Position numbers and translations under genes: made by a program. The notes under the pieces are model-generated. The model did no database searches, was not told the DNA's origin, and saw nothing but the letters and a program-made list of their open reading frames with translations. A stretch of DNA of 64,000 bases from Methylomonas sp. UP202 (GTDB lineage: Bacteria > Pseudomonadota > Gammaproteobacteria > Methylococcales > Methylomonadaceae). The stretch covers positions 1,054,001 to 1,118,000 of the forward strand of contig NZ_CP123897.1 in assembly GCF_029910655.1 (NCBI RefSeq). The letters run 5' to 3'. Numbering within the stretch: the stretch's first letter is position 1; each line of letters starts with the position of its first letter. This document shows positions 43,599 through 53,012 of this stretch, piece after piece.

Positions 43599-45278
43599 CT
43601 AGGCTTCGCCGCCGCCCAGGCTCAGCATTTCTCGGGCGTGCGCCAAGGTGTTCTCGGTGATGGTCACGCCGCCCAGCATTCGCGCCACCTCCGCGACCCG
43701 TTCGTCCTCGCGGAGTTTGCGAACCGTCGACGAGGTGACTGCGGCATTTTGGTTTTTGGCGACGAATAAATGCTGATGGGCTTGCGAAGCGACTTGCGGC
43801 AAGTGCGTGACGCACAGCACTTGCCGGTTCAAACTCAGCCGGCGCAGCTTTTGCCCGACGATCTCGGCGATGCCGCCGCCGATGCCGGAATCGACCTCGT
43901 CGAAGATCATCGTCGGCGTGGTCTTATCGGTGCTGGTCGTGACTTGAATCGCCAGGCTGATCCGCGACAGCTCGCCGCCCGACGCCACCTTGGCCAGGGG
44001 TTTGGCGGGCAGGCCGGGATTGGTGCTGATCAGAAACTCGATCCGATCCAATCCGTTGCGTTGCGGCTCGTTGCCATCCTCCCGGTCGAGTTTGACCAGG
44101 AACTCGCCGTGCGGCAGGCCCAATTCCTTGATCGCGTCGGAGATGCGGCGTTGCAATTCGTCGCCGGCTCGGCGCCGGCTGGCCGACAAACGGTCGGCCA
44201 ATTCGCGATATTGCGCCAGCAGACGCTCGCAATCGGCTTGCAGAACTTCGATGCGCTCGCCGCTATGGCTGAGATTGTTCAACTCCAGCGCGAATTGCTC
44301 GGCCAGCGCCGGTAATTCCTCGGCTGGTACCTTGTGTTTGCGGCTCAGGCGTTGAATCACGCCAATCTGGTTTTCCAGCCAGCTCAGTTGGCCGGGATCG
44401 GCTTCCTGATTCTCCAGGAAGCGCCGCAGTTGTTGGGTGGCTTCGCCGATCTGGATTTCGGCGTTGCTCAGCAGTTCGACGATGCCGTTCAATTCGGCGG
44501 CGTATTGGCTTAATTCGCCGACCGAGTGGATCACGTGACCCAGCATGTCGGCGACCGATTGCTGGTCGTTGTCGTAGAGGATGTCGAGCTGTTGTTGACC
44601 GACGCCCAAAATTCTACCCAGGTTAGCCAGTTTGTTGTGCTCGTCGGCCAGGGCCTGATAATCGAAATTTTCCAGATCCAGTTGCTGCAACTCTTCTAGC
44701 TGATAACGCAGCAGCTCCTCACGTTCGGCTTGGTCACTGCCGGATTTTTGCAGTTGTTGCAGTTCTTTATGGGCTAGCCGCCAGTTTTGTTGGCAGGCAT
44801 TCAGATCGTTGAGCAATTCGGCGTGGTCGGCGAATCCGTCCAGCAGCAGACGCTGTTCGTCGGCATCGAGCAGCGTCAAATGGGCGTGTTGGCCGTGGAT
44901 CTCGACCAATTGCCGGCTCAGCGTTTGCAGCGTTTGCAGATTGACCGGCCGGTTGTTGATATAGGCCTTGGAGCGGCCGTCTTCGCTAACGGTGCGACGG
45001 ACCAGGCATTGGCCGTCGTCGTCCAATTCGTGGTCGATCAGCCATTGGCTAACCAGCGGTGCCTTGGATAGATCGAATTCGATGTTGATTTCGGCGCGCT
45101 TGCTGCCGGGGCGCACGTAGCCGGAATCGGCGCGATCGCCCAACGCCAAGCCCAGCGCGGTCAGCAATATCGATTTGCCGGCCCCAGTTTCGCCGGTCAG
45201 CACCGACATACCGGGTTCCAGGTCCAGGTCCAGTTTGTCGACCACGGCCAGATCGAGAATGTTCAGGTTCAACAGCAT
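43599..45278 (-). CDS. recN: DNA repair protein RecN
   Basis: A 559-residue SMC-like ATPase. Walker A is GETGAGKS near residue 30, followed by ALGLALGDRAD; the middle is coiled coil with an HGQHAHLTLLD segment; the C-terminal head has SGGELSRISLA and the Walker B motif MIFDEVDSGIGG, then VTHLPQVAS. RecN acts in the cytoplasm in double-strand break repair. Length agrees with the family. The start lies one base after the stop of nadK, the common nadK-recN order in gammaproteobacteria. No SOS (LexA) box was searched for outside the nadK-hrcA gap, and none was noticed there. Confidence 0.92.
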   Translation of the reverse strand: MLLNLNILDLAVVDKLDLDLEPGMSVLTGETGAGKSILLTALGLALGDRADSGYVRPGSKRAEINIEFDLSKAPLVSQWLIDHELDDDGQCLVRRTVSEDGRSKAYINNRPVNLQTLQTLSRQLVEIHGQHAHLTLLDADEQRLLLDGFADHAELLNDLNACQQNWRLAHKELQQLQKSGSDQAEREELLRYQLEELQQLDLENFDYQALADEHNKLANLGRILGVGQQQLDILYDNDQQSVADMLGHVIHSVGELSQYAAELNGIVELLSNAEIQIGEATQQLRRFLENQEADPGQLSWLENQIGVIQRLSRKHKVPAEELPALAEQFALELNNLSHSGERIEVLQADCERLLAQYRELADRLSASRRRAGDELQRRISDAIKELGLPHGEFLVKLDREDGNEPQRNGLDRIEFLISTNPGLPAKPLAKVASGGELSRISLAIQVTTSTDKTTPTMIFDEVDSGIGGGIAEIVGQKLRRLSLNRQVLCVTHLPQVASQAHQHLFVAKNQNAAVTSSTVRKLREDERVAEVARMLGGVTITENTLAHAREMLSLGGGEA

Positions 45279-45279
45279 G

Positions 45280-46167
45280 TCATTTGGCGGAATAGCCGCC
45301 GCTCCAGTTCAGTTTGCTTCGCAGAATGTGGAAGAAATCGTGGTCTTCCGGGTGCAGAATGTTAATCGGTTTGTCGGCTTTTCGAATGACGATCGTGTCG
45401 TTAATGCGCACGTCCGGGATTTCTAAATGATCGCAGGTGACCAGCGCGTTGATTTGCTTGGTCTGGCTGAAACGGATCTCGATCGTGGCTTTGTCGTCGA
45501 TGACGATGGACCGATTGGACAGCATGTGCGGATTCAGCGGGACCAGTACCAGTGCATTTAGGGTTGGATGCAGAATCGGTCCGCCGGCCGACAGCGCATA
45601 GGCGGTCGAACCGGTCGGTGTCGCGACGATCAGGCCGTCGGAACGCTGGGTGTTCAGGAACACGCCGTCGATGCTGGTGACGATTTCGATCATGCTCGGC
45701 GTGACCCAGCGATGTACGACCACCTCGTTGACCGCGGTCTGGCGATGGATGAGTTCGCCGTCGCGGATGATGGCGGCCTGTAACAAATGACGCTGTTCGG
45801 TCTGGTAGCGGCCGTCGAGGATTTGCGCCAGGCGGCTCAGCAACTGGTCCGGAGAAATGTCCACCAGAAATCCCAGTCGGCCGAGGTTGACGCCGAGCAG
45901 CGGAGTGTCGAAATCGGCGGCGGCGCGGGCGGCGGTCAGGAACGTGCCGTCGCCGCCGACCGCGATCAGCAGATCGCAGCATTCCGGCAGCCGGTTGATG
46001 TGCATGGCGACGACGCCTTCGGCTTCGATTAGCTCGGCGCTTCGGCTATCGGTGGCCACCGAGTGACCGCGCTGCAGCAAAAAGCGGTAGAGCTCGCTGA
46101 GCGTGGCGGCGATACCCGGATCGCCGAATTTACCGATGATGCCGATGCGTTGAAAGGGTGAAGGCAT
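45280..46167 (-). CDS. nadK: NAD kinase
   Basis: A 295-residue cytoplasmic enzyme that phosphorylates NAD to NADP using ATP or polyphosphate. Key motifs are VGGDGTFLTAAR with the GGDGT signature, VNLGRLGFLVDI, the NEVVVHR motif, and TPTGSTAYALSAGGPI. ATG 46167 (MPSPFQRIGIIGK) is preferred to the in-frame ATG at 46185, which adds six residues not usual in the family. The gene is the first of a nadK-recN operon on the minus strand, divergent from hrcA. Confidence 0.92.
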   Translation of the reverse strand: MPSPFQRIGIIGKFGDPGIAATLSELYRFLLQRGHSVATDSRSAELIEAEGVVAMHINRLPECCDLLIAVGGDGTFLTAARAAADFDTPLLGVNLGRLGFLVDISPDQLLSRLAQILDGRYQTEQRHLLQAAIIRDGELIHRQTAVNEVVVHRWVTPSMIEIVTSIDGVFLNTQRSDGLIVATPTGSTAYALSAGGPILHPTLNALVLVPLNPHMLSNRSIVIDDKATIEIRFSQTKQINALVTCDHLEIPDVRINDTIVIRKADKPINILHPEDHDFFHILRSKLNWSGGYSAK

Positions 46168-46464
46168 GTCTGAGCCGGGATTCAAAAATGCTTGGGATTA
46201 TACAAACAATTCGAGCAGGCACTAGCGAAGCTTCGCGCTCGGCGTCGCGAGTACGTCGGCCGGCGCGGCCGGAATATCGGCGTCGGCCAAATTCCGTGCG
46301 GTTCGGTGTCGTTAACACCCTGAATTTGTTGCCAGGTAATGGCCGTGCCGCGACCGGGCATTCCCGTAGGCGTCGGGCCAATGTCTGAAATCGGACGCTA
46401 TCCATCGGCATTGCGAATGCTCGAGATCCGCGACAGGCTTGGGTTCGCACGGATTTTAGGCGGA

Positions 46465-46493
46465 TTGACAAGGCTCCGGGCACCTGTTAGCTT
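46465..46493 (+). promoter_or_regulatory. Predicted sigma-70 promoter of hrcA
   Basis: TTGACA at 46465-46470 matches the -35 consensus fully; after a 17-base spacer comes TAGCTT at 46488-46493, a weaker -10 with three of six matches. The expected transcription start falls at about 46500, inside the CIRCE element, so repressor binding would block initiation. Confidence 0.6.
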
Positions 46494-46499
46494 TCCCCT

Positions 46500-46526
46500 C
46501 TGGCACTCGTTACGTTGGAGTGCTAA
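46500..46526 (+). promoter_or_regulatory. CIRCE operator (HrcA binding site)
   Basis: CTGGCACTC, nine bases, then GAGTGCTAA. The consensus is TTAGCACTC-N9-GAGTGCTAA: the right half is perfect and the left half differs at two positions. The spacer is exactly nine bases. It lies 21 bases before the hrcA start and overlaps the predicted transcription start, as expected for HrcA autoregulation of the heat-shock operon. Confidence 0.9.
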
Positions 46527-46547
46527 CGAATTTTCTAGGGTGTCAAT

Positions 46548-47588
46548 GTGGCTAGCGGACCGGATTTAAACGAAAGATCGGCGTATTTGCTGAAGGCCTT
46601 GGTTGAGCGTTATATACAAGACGGTCAGCCGGTCGGCTCGCGGGTATTGTCCAAGGATCCGCTGCTTAAGCTCAGTCCGGCCAGCATTCGCAACGTCATG
46701 GCCGATCTCGAGGAAATGGGCTTGATCCATTCGCCGCACACCTCGGCGGGCCGGGTGCCGACCGTGGCCGGATACCGTTTGTTTGTCGATAGTCTGTTGA
46801 CGGTCAAGCCGCTGGCGTCCAGCGACCTGGATCAATTGCAAAGCGGCTTGCTGGCCGATGCGGACAAAACCGGCGACGTGCTGAGCAAGGCCTCCAGGTT
46901 GCTGTCGGATATGACCCATATGGCTGGTGTCGTCACCCTGCCGCGCCGTGAGATGGTCACGTTGCGACACATCGAATTCCTGCCGATGTCCAGCATGCGC
47001 GTACTGGTGATTTTTGTCACCGACGGCGAGGAAGTTCATAACAAAATCATCCATACCCAGCGTCAATTTAGCCCGGCCGAACTGCAACAGGCCGCCAATT
47101 ACTTGAATTCGGTTTACGCCGGCCTCAGTCTGGCCAAGATCCGCGAGCAAGTGTTGCGGGAGATGGAGCAGGATCAGCAGCGCGTCAATCAAGGCATGAT
47201 AGACGCGGTCAGCATGGCGCAACTGACCTTCGCCCAACAACCCAACGATGATTACGTGTTGAGCGGCGAAACCAATCTGATGGGCTTTTCCGAATTGTCC
47301 GACATGGACCGTCTAAAACAGCTGTTCGAGGCGTTCAGCCAAAAGCGCGGCGTGATCCATTTGCTGGATCAATGTCTGTTGGCCGACGGCGTGCAGATTT
47401 TTATCGGCGAAGAGTCCGGCTATAGTGCATTCGACCATTGCAGCTTGGTCACGGCGCCTTATTCGGTCAACGACGAGGTGGTTGGCGTGTTGGGAGTGAT
47501 CGGCCCAACCCGGATGGCGTATGAAAAAGTGATTCCGTTCGTCGACGTGACGGCAAAAATATTGGGAGCGGCCTTGAATCCCAAATAA
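46548..47588 (+). CDS. hrcA: Heat-inducible transcription repressor HrcA
   Basis: A 346-residue regulator that binds CIRCE operators and is kept active by GroEL in the usual model. The N-terminal winged-helix part shows LNERSAYLLKALVERYIQDGQPVGSRVLSK and the recognition segment SPASIRNVMADLEEMGLI, followed by HTSAGRVPT. The C-terminal part ends with the LGVIGPTRMAYEKVIPFVD segment typical of HrcA. The start is GTG 46548, since the nearby ATG 46546 is in another frame and stops after seven codons. A CIRCE element lies just upstream, and grpE, dnaK and dnaJ follow on the same strand. Confidence 0.95.
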   Translation: MASGPDLNERSAYLLKALVERYIQDGQPVGSRVLSKDPLLKLSPASIRNVMADLEEMGLIHSPHTSAGRVPTVAGYRLFVDSLLTVKPLASSDLDQLQSGLLADADKTGDVLSKASRLLSDMTHMAGVVTLPRREMVTLRHIEFLPMSSMRVLVIFVTDGEEVHNKIIHTQRQFSPAELQQAANYLNSVYAGLSLAKIREQVLREMEQDQQRVNQGMIDAVSMAQLTFAQQPNDDYVLSGETNLMGFSELSDMDRLKQLFEAFSQKRGVIHLLDQCLLADGVQIFIGEESGYSAFDHCSLVTAPYSVNDEVVGVLGVIGPTRMAYEKVIPFVDVTAKILGAALNPK

Positions 47589-47639
47589 TCGCCCTTATCG
47601 TAAGGCCGACCTAATATTTTAAGAACCACGGAGTCCCAA

Positions 47640-48275
47640 ATGAGCCATCAGCAATCGAGTCACGAACAGCAATCCGACGCCGAATTGATCGCCGAGGTGC
47701 TGGAGCAGACCAAAGAAGCCGGCGAAGATGTTGTTGCCGAGGCAACCGAGGCCGGTGAAGTCAGCATCGAAAGCCTGCGGCAACAACTGGAGCAAGCCCA
47801 ACAACAAGCCGCCGCGAATCTGGACAAGGCTTTGCGCGTGCAGGCCGACATGGAAAATCTGAAAAAACGCGTACAAAAGGATTTGGACGACGAGCGTAAA
47901 TACGGCTTGGCCAAGTTCGCCAAGGAATTGCTTAGCGTGTTGGACAGTCTCGAGCTTGGCGTGCAGGCGGCGACCGGCGATAGTCCGGAAGTGGCTAAAT
48001 TGCGCGAAGGCAGCGTGCTGACCATTAAGCAATTCGAATCGGTGTTCGCCAAATTCAATATCGAAGTCCTCGATCCGACCGGGCAAGCGTTCAATCCCGA
48101 ATTGCATCAAGCCATGGCGATGCAGCCCAGCGCCAGCGCCGAACCCAATACGGTTTTGAACGTGTTTCAAAAAGGCTACATCTTAAACGGCCGTTTGCTA
48201 CGCCCCGCGATGGTGGTGGTGGCCAAGGCCGAGGACAAACCCGCCGACAGCGCGAAAGTTGACGAACAGGCTTGA
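47640..48275 (+). CDS. grpE: Nucleotide exchange factor GrpE
   Basis: A 211-residue cochaperone that releases ADP from DnaK. The N-terminal 40 residues are acidic and disordered, then a long coiled-coil part (LRQQLEQAQQQAAANLDKALR), then the conserved ADMENLKKRVQKD and the beta domain with FNPELHQAM and VLNVFQKGYILNGRLLRPAMV. ATG 47640 has GGAG about seven bases upstream. It lies 51 bases after hrcA. Its stop codon is embedded in a sigma-32-like -35 element of the dnaK promoter. Confidence 0.94.
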   Translation: MSHQQSSHEQQSDAELIAEVLEQTKEAGEDVVAEATEAGEVSIESLRQQLEQAQQQAAANLDKALRVQADMENLKKRVQKDLDDERKYGLAKFAKELLSVLDSLELGVQAATGDSPEVAKLREGSVLTIKQFESVFAKFNIEVLDPTGQAFNPELHQAMAMQPSASAEPNTVLNVFQKGYILNGRLLRPAMVVVAKAEDKPADSAKVDEQA

Positions 48276-48298
48276 AATTTCATCGATCAACCGCATAT
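48271..48298 (+). promoter_or_regulatory. Sigma-32-type heat-shock promoter of dnaK
   Basis: CTTGAAA at 48271-48277, a 13-base spacer, then CCGCATAT at 48291-48298. The heat-shock consensus is CTTGAAA-N(11-16)-CCCCATNT; only one base of the second box differs. The first box overlaps the grpE stop codon. It gives dnaK a second, RpoH-dependent control besides read-through from the CIRCE-controlled hrcA promoter. Confidence 0.75.
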
Positions 48299-48346
48299 CG
48301 CAAATAACTTTTTAACTAATACCTAATTCAAGTCTGGAGAATCTCA

Positions 48347-50275
48347 ATGGCTAAAATCATCGGAATCGACCTAGGAACCACCAACTCCTGCGTCGCGGTC
48401 CTGGAAAACGGCACCGCGCGGGTTATCGAAAATAGCGAAGGTGCCCGCACCACGCCGTCTATCATCGCCTTCACCGGCGACAACGAAGTGTTGGTCGGTC
48501 AGTCCGCCAAACGTCAGGCGGTGACCAATCCTGAAAACACCTTGTTTGCGATCAAGCGTTTGATCGGCCGCCGTTTCAAAGAAGACGCAGTACAGAAAGA
48601 CATCAAGATGGTGCCTTACAAAATCATGGAAGCCAACAACGGCGACGCTTGGGTGGAATGCCACGGTAAAAAAATGGCGCCGCCGGAAGTGTCTTCCCGC
48701 GTGTTGATGAAGTTAAAAAAAGATGCCGAAGCCTTCCTGGGCGAAGAAGTCACCGAAGCGGTTATTACCGTACCGGCTTACTTCAACGATTCGCAACGCC
48801 AAGCGACTAAAGATGCGGGCCGGATCGCCGGTCTGGACGTCAAACGCATCATCAACGAGCCGACTGCGGCGGCGTTGGCGTTTGGCATGGACAAACCGAA
48901 AGGCGATACCACCATCGCGGTCTACGACTTGGGTGGCGGTACCTTCGATATTTCCATCATCGAAATCGCCGAAATCGAAGGCGAGCACCAGTTCGAAGTA
49001 TTGGCCACCAACGGCGACACCTTCCTGGGCGGTGAAGACTTCGACTTGCGCATCATCGATTTCCTGGCCGGGGAATTTAAAAAAGACACCGGCATCGATT
49101 TGCACAACGATCCATTGGCGCTGCAACGTCTGAAAGAATCAGCGGAGAAAGCGAAAATCGAGCTGTCTTCGGCCGAGCAAACCGACATCAACCTGCCGTA
49201 TATCACCGCAGATGCGTCCGGTCCGAAGCACTTGAACGTCAAACTGACCCGCGCCAAACTGGAATCGCTGGTTGACGAACTGATCGAGCGCACCAAAGGT
49301 CCTTGCTTGCAAGCGATTAAAGATGCCGGCATTTCGACCTCGAAAATCAACGACGTGATTTTGGTGGGCGGTCAGACTCGGATGCCGAAAGTGCAGGCCT
49401 TCGTCAAAGAATTGTTCGGTAAGGAACCGCGTAAAGACGTCAACCCGGACGAAGCGGTGGCTTTAGGCGCGGCGATTCAAGCCGGCGTGTTGGGCGGCGA
49501 CGTCAAGGACGTGTTGCTGCTCGACGTCACGCCATTGTCGTTGGGTATCGAAACATTGGGCGGGGTGATGACCAAATTGATTGAGAAAAACACCACGATC
49601 CCAACCAATGCTTCGCAAGTATTCTCGACCGCCGAAGACAGTCAAACCGCGGTCACCGTGCATGTGTTGCAGGGCGAGCGGGAAATGGCGTCAGGCAACA
49701 AATCGCTGGGCCGTTTCGATTTGCAGGACATTCCGCCTGCGCCGCGCGGTATTCCGCAAATCGAAGTGTCGTTCGACATCGACGCTAACGGTATCCTGAA
49801 CGTGTCGGCCAAGGATAAAGCCACTGGCAAGAAGCAATCCATTGTGATCAAGGCGTCCAGCGGCTTGTCGGATGCCGAAGTCGAGCGCATGATCAAGGAC
49901 GCCGAAGCGCACGCCGACGAAGACCGCAAGCTGAAAGAACTGGTTTCGGCGCGTAACTCGGCGGAAGGCATGATCCACGCGACCGAAAAGTCGTTGAAGG
50001 AATTGGGCGACCAAGTCACCGGCGACGAAAAATCGGCGATAGAAGCGGCCATCAGCGACTTGCAGGGCGTGTTGAAAGGCGACGACAAGGATGCTATCGA
50101 AGCCAAAACCGCCGCGCTGACCGAGCTTTCGGGTAAACTGGCCGAACGGGTTTACGCCCAAAAAGGCGGAGCGGACGCCGCTGCCGGCGAAGCCCATGCG
50201 GCTAGCGGTCAGCAAGCCGAAGACCACAATGTGGTCGATGCCGAGTTCGAGGAAGTGAAGGACGACAAAAAATAA
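48347..50275 (+). CDS. dnaK: Chaperone DnaK (Hsp70)
   Basis: A 642-residue chaperone. The ATPase domain (1 to about 385) shows [45 protein letters not shown] and [11 protein letters not shown]; the substrate domain follows after the [15 protein letters not shown] linker, and the tail ends [12 protein letters not shown], the usual EEVKD-type co-chaperone binding end. GGAG precedes ATG 48347. It works with the GrpE and DnaJ encoded on either side. Codon use looks strongly biased, as expected for a highly expressed gene. Confidence 0.97.
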   Translation: MAKIIGIDLGTTNSCVAVLENGTARVIENSEGARTTPSIIAFTGDNEVLVGQSAKRQAVTNPENTLFAIKRLIGRRFKEDAVQKDIKMVPYKIMEANNGDAWVECHGKKMAPPEVSSRVLMKLKKDAEAFLGEEVTEAVITVPAYFNDSQRQATKDAGRIAGLDVKRIINEPTAAALAFGMDKPKGDTTIAVYDLGGGTFDISIIEIAEIEGEHQFEVLATNGDTFLGGEDFDLRIIDFLAGEFKKDTGIDLHNDPLALQRLKESAEKAKIELSSAEQTDINLPYITADASGPKHLNVKLTRAKLESLVDELIERTKGPCLQAIKDAGISTSKINDVILVGGQTRMPKVQAFVKELFGKEPRKDVNPDEAVALGAAIQAGVLGGDVKDVLLLDVTPLSLGIETLGGVMTKLIEKNTTIPTNASQVFSTAEDSQTAVTVHVLQGEREMASGNKSLGRFDLQDIPPAPRGIPQIEVSFDIDANGILNVSAKDKATGKKQSIVIKASSGLSDAEVERMIKDAEAHADEDRKLKELVSARNSAEGMIHATEKSLKELGDQVTGDEKSAIEAAISDLQGVLKGDDKDAIEAKTAALTELSGKLAERVYAQKGGADAAAGEAHAASGQQAEDHNVVDAEFEEVKDDKK

Positions 50276-50280
50276 TCCTC

Positions 50281-50345
50281 ACCGGGGAGCCTCTCGCCGT
50301 TAACGGAGAGAGTCAGGGTGAAAGGTGTTAATCACCCTCATCGTT
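50281..50345. repeat. Short interspersed inverted repeat between dnaK and dnaJ
   Basis: GGGGAGCCTCTCGCCGTTAA followed by CGGAGAGAGTCAGGGTGA forms an imperfect inverted repeat. A related element lies at 2343-2382. It is non-coding and may influence message stability between dnaK and dnaJ. Confidence 0.35.
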
Positions 50346-50368
50346 CCATTCATTCAACACACTAAATA

Positions 50369-50394
50369 ACCGCTGGTAAACGCCGGCGGTTTTC
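50369..50394 (+). terminator. Intrinsic terminator or attenuator just upstream of dnaJ
   Basis: ACCGCTGG pairs with CCGGCGGT (one G-T pair) around a 6-base loop and is followed by TTTTC. It lies 94 bases after the dnaK stop and ends seven bases before the dnaJ start, in the place of a ribosome-binding site. It could lower dnaJ expression relative to dnaK. Confidence 0.55.
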
Positions 50395-50400
50395 TACGTT

Positions 50401-52349
<1,949 letters not shown>

Positions 52350-52397
52350 GTGTTCTCGAACGCGCCCTGCGGGCCACGCACTCGAATCAGCGTCCGC

Positions 52398-52835
52398 TTA
52401 TATTCTTAGCGGCGCTATTTCTCCGGTCAGTTTATAATGACGGTAGTCGGCGATGACCAACGCGTGATCGAAGGCCAAAACCGGCGGCAAATTGTCAAAG
52501 GTAAACAAACCGCAATTCTTGGCGTCGTCGGCCGCTGTTGGCCAGCCGTGAGCTTCCGCGATGTAAACCGCCGTCGCGGTGTGGTTGCGCGGATCGCGTT
52601 GCGGATTGGAATAAATGCCCAGCAATGCAGTCAGACGAACGTCAAGACCGGTTTCCTCCGCTGCTTCCCTAACCGCGGCATGTTCAACCGTTTCACCGAC
52701 ATCGACAAAGCCACCCGGCACAGCCCAGCCGTAAGGCGGGTATTTGCGTTCGATCAACACGAAGGGACGCTGCGGGTGGTCGATCAGTTCGATCAGAATA
52801 TCGGCTGCAATCAAAGGCGTAATCGGTTTGGGCAT
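52398..52835 (-). CDS. Nudix hydrolase
   Basis: A 145-residue protein with a full Nudix box, [24 protein letters not shown], at about residues 40-63, for Mg-dependent cleavage of nucleoside diphosphate derivatives. The flanking [10 protein letters not shown] and [15 protein letters not shown] resemble ADP-ribose or NUDT-like pyrophosphatases; the substrate is uncertain. ATG 52835 ([17 protein letters not shown]) has AGGA at a good distance upstream and fits relatives; in-frame ATGs at 52886 and 52991 would add a non-conserved extension. It is divergent from rapA. Confidence 0.85.
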   Translation of the reverse strand: MPKPITPLIAADILIELIDHPQRPFVLIERKYPPYGWAVPGGFVDVGETVEHAAVREAAEETGLDVRLTALLGIYSNPQRDPRNHTATAVYIAEAHGWPTAADDAKNCGLFTFDNLPPVLAFDHALVIADYRHYKLTGEIAPLRI

Positions 52836-53012
52836 CACAGTGTCCTGTTTTCGAGTGAGGGGAGCTTGTTGGGCGGATTTAACCATGTTTTCCCCATTTT
52901 TCGGAAGCCGACGGAGTCGTTGGATCGATACCGATACCGGACGTAAAGTGGAAAGACCAGAGGCTATCGGCGATGGTCGTACGGTCGGCATAACAGACAG
53001 ACAACTAAATCA

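Larger units (their letters stand above)
46168..46547. other. 380-base divergent regulatory gap between nadK and hrcA
   Basis: It contains the hrcA promoter and CIRCE operator at its right end (46465-46526). The rest shows no supported gene; short open frames here are Arg/Ala-rich chance frames. No promoter for nadK could be assigned by eye. Confidence 0.5.
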
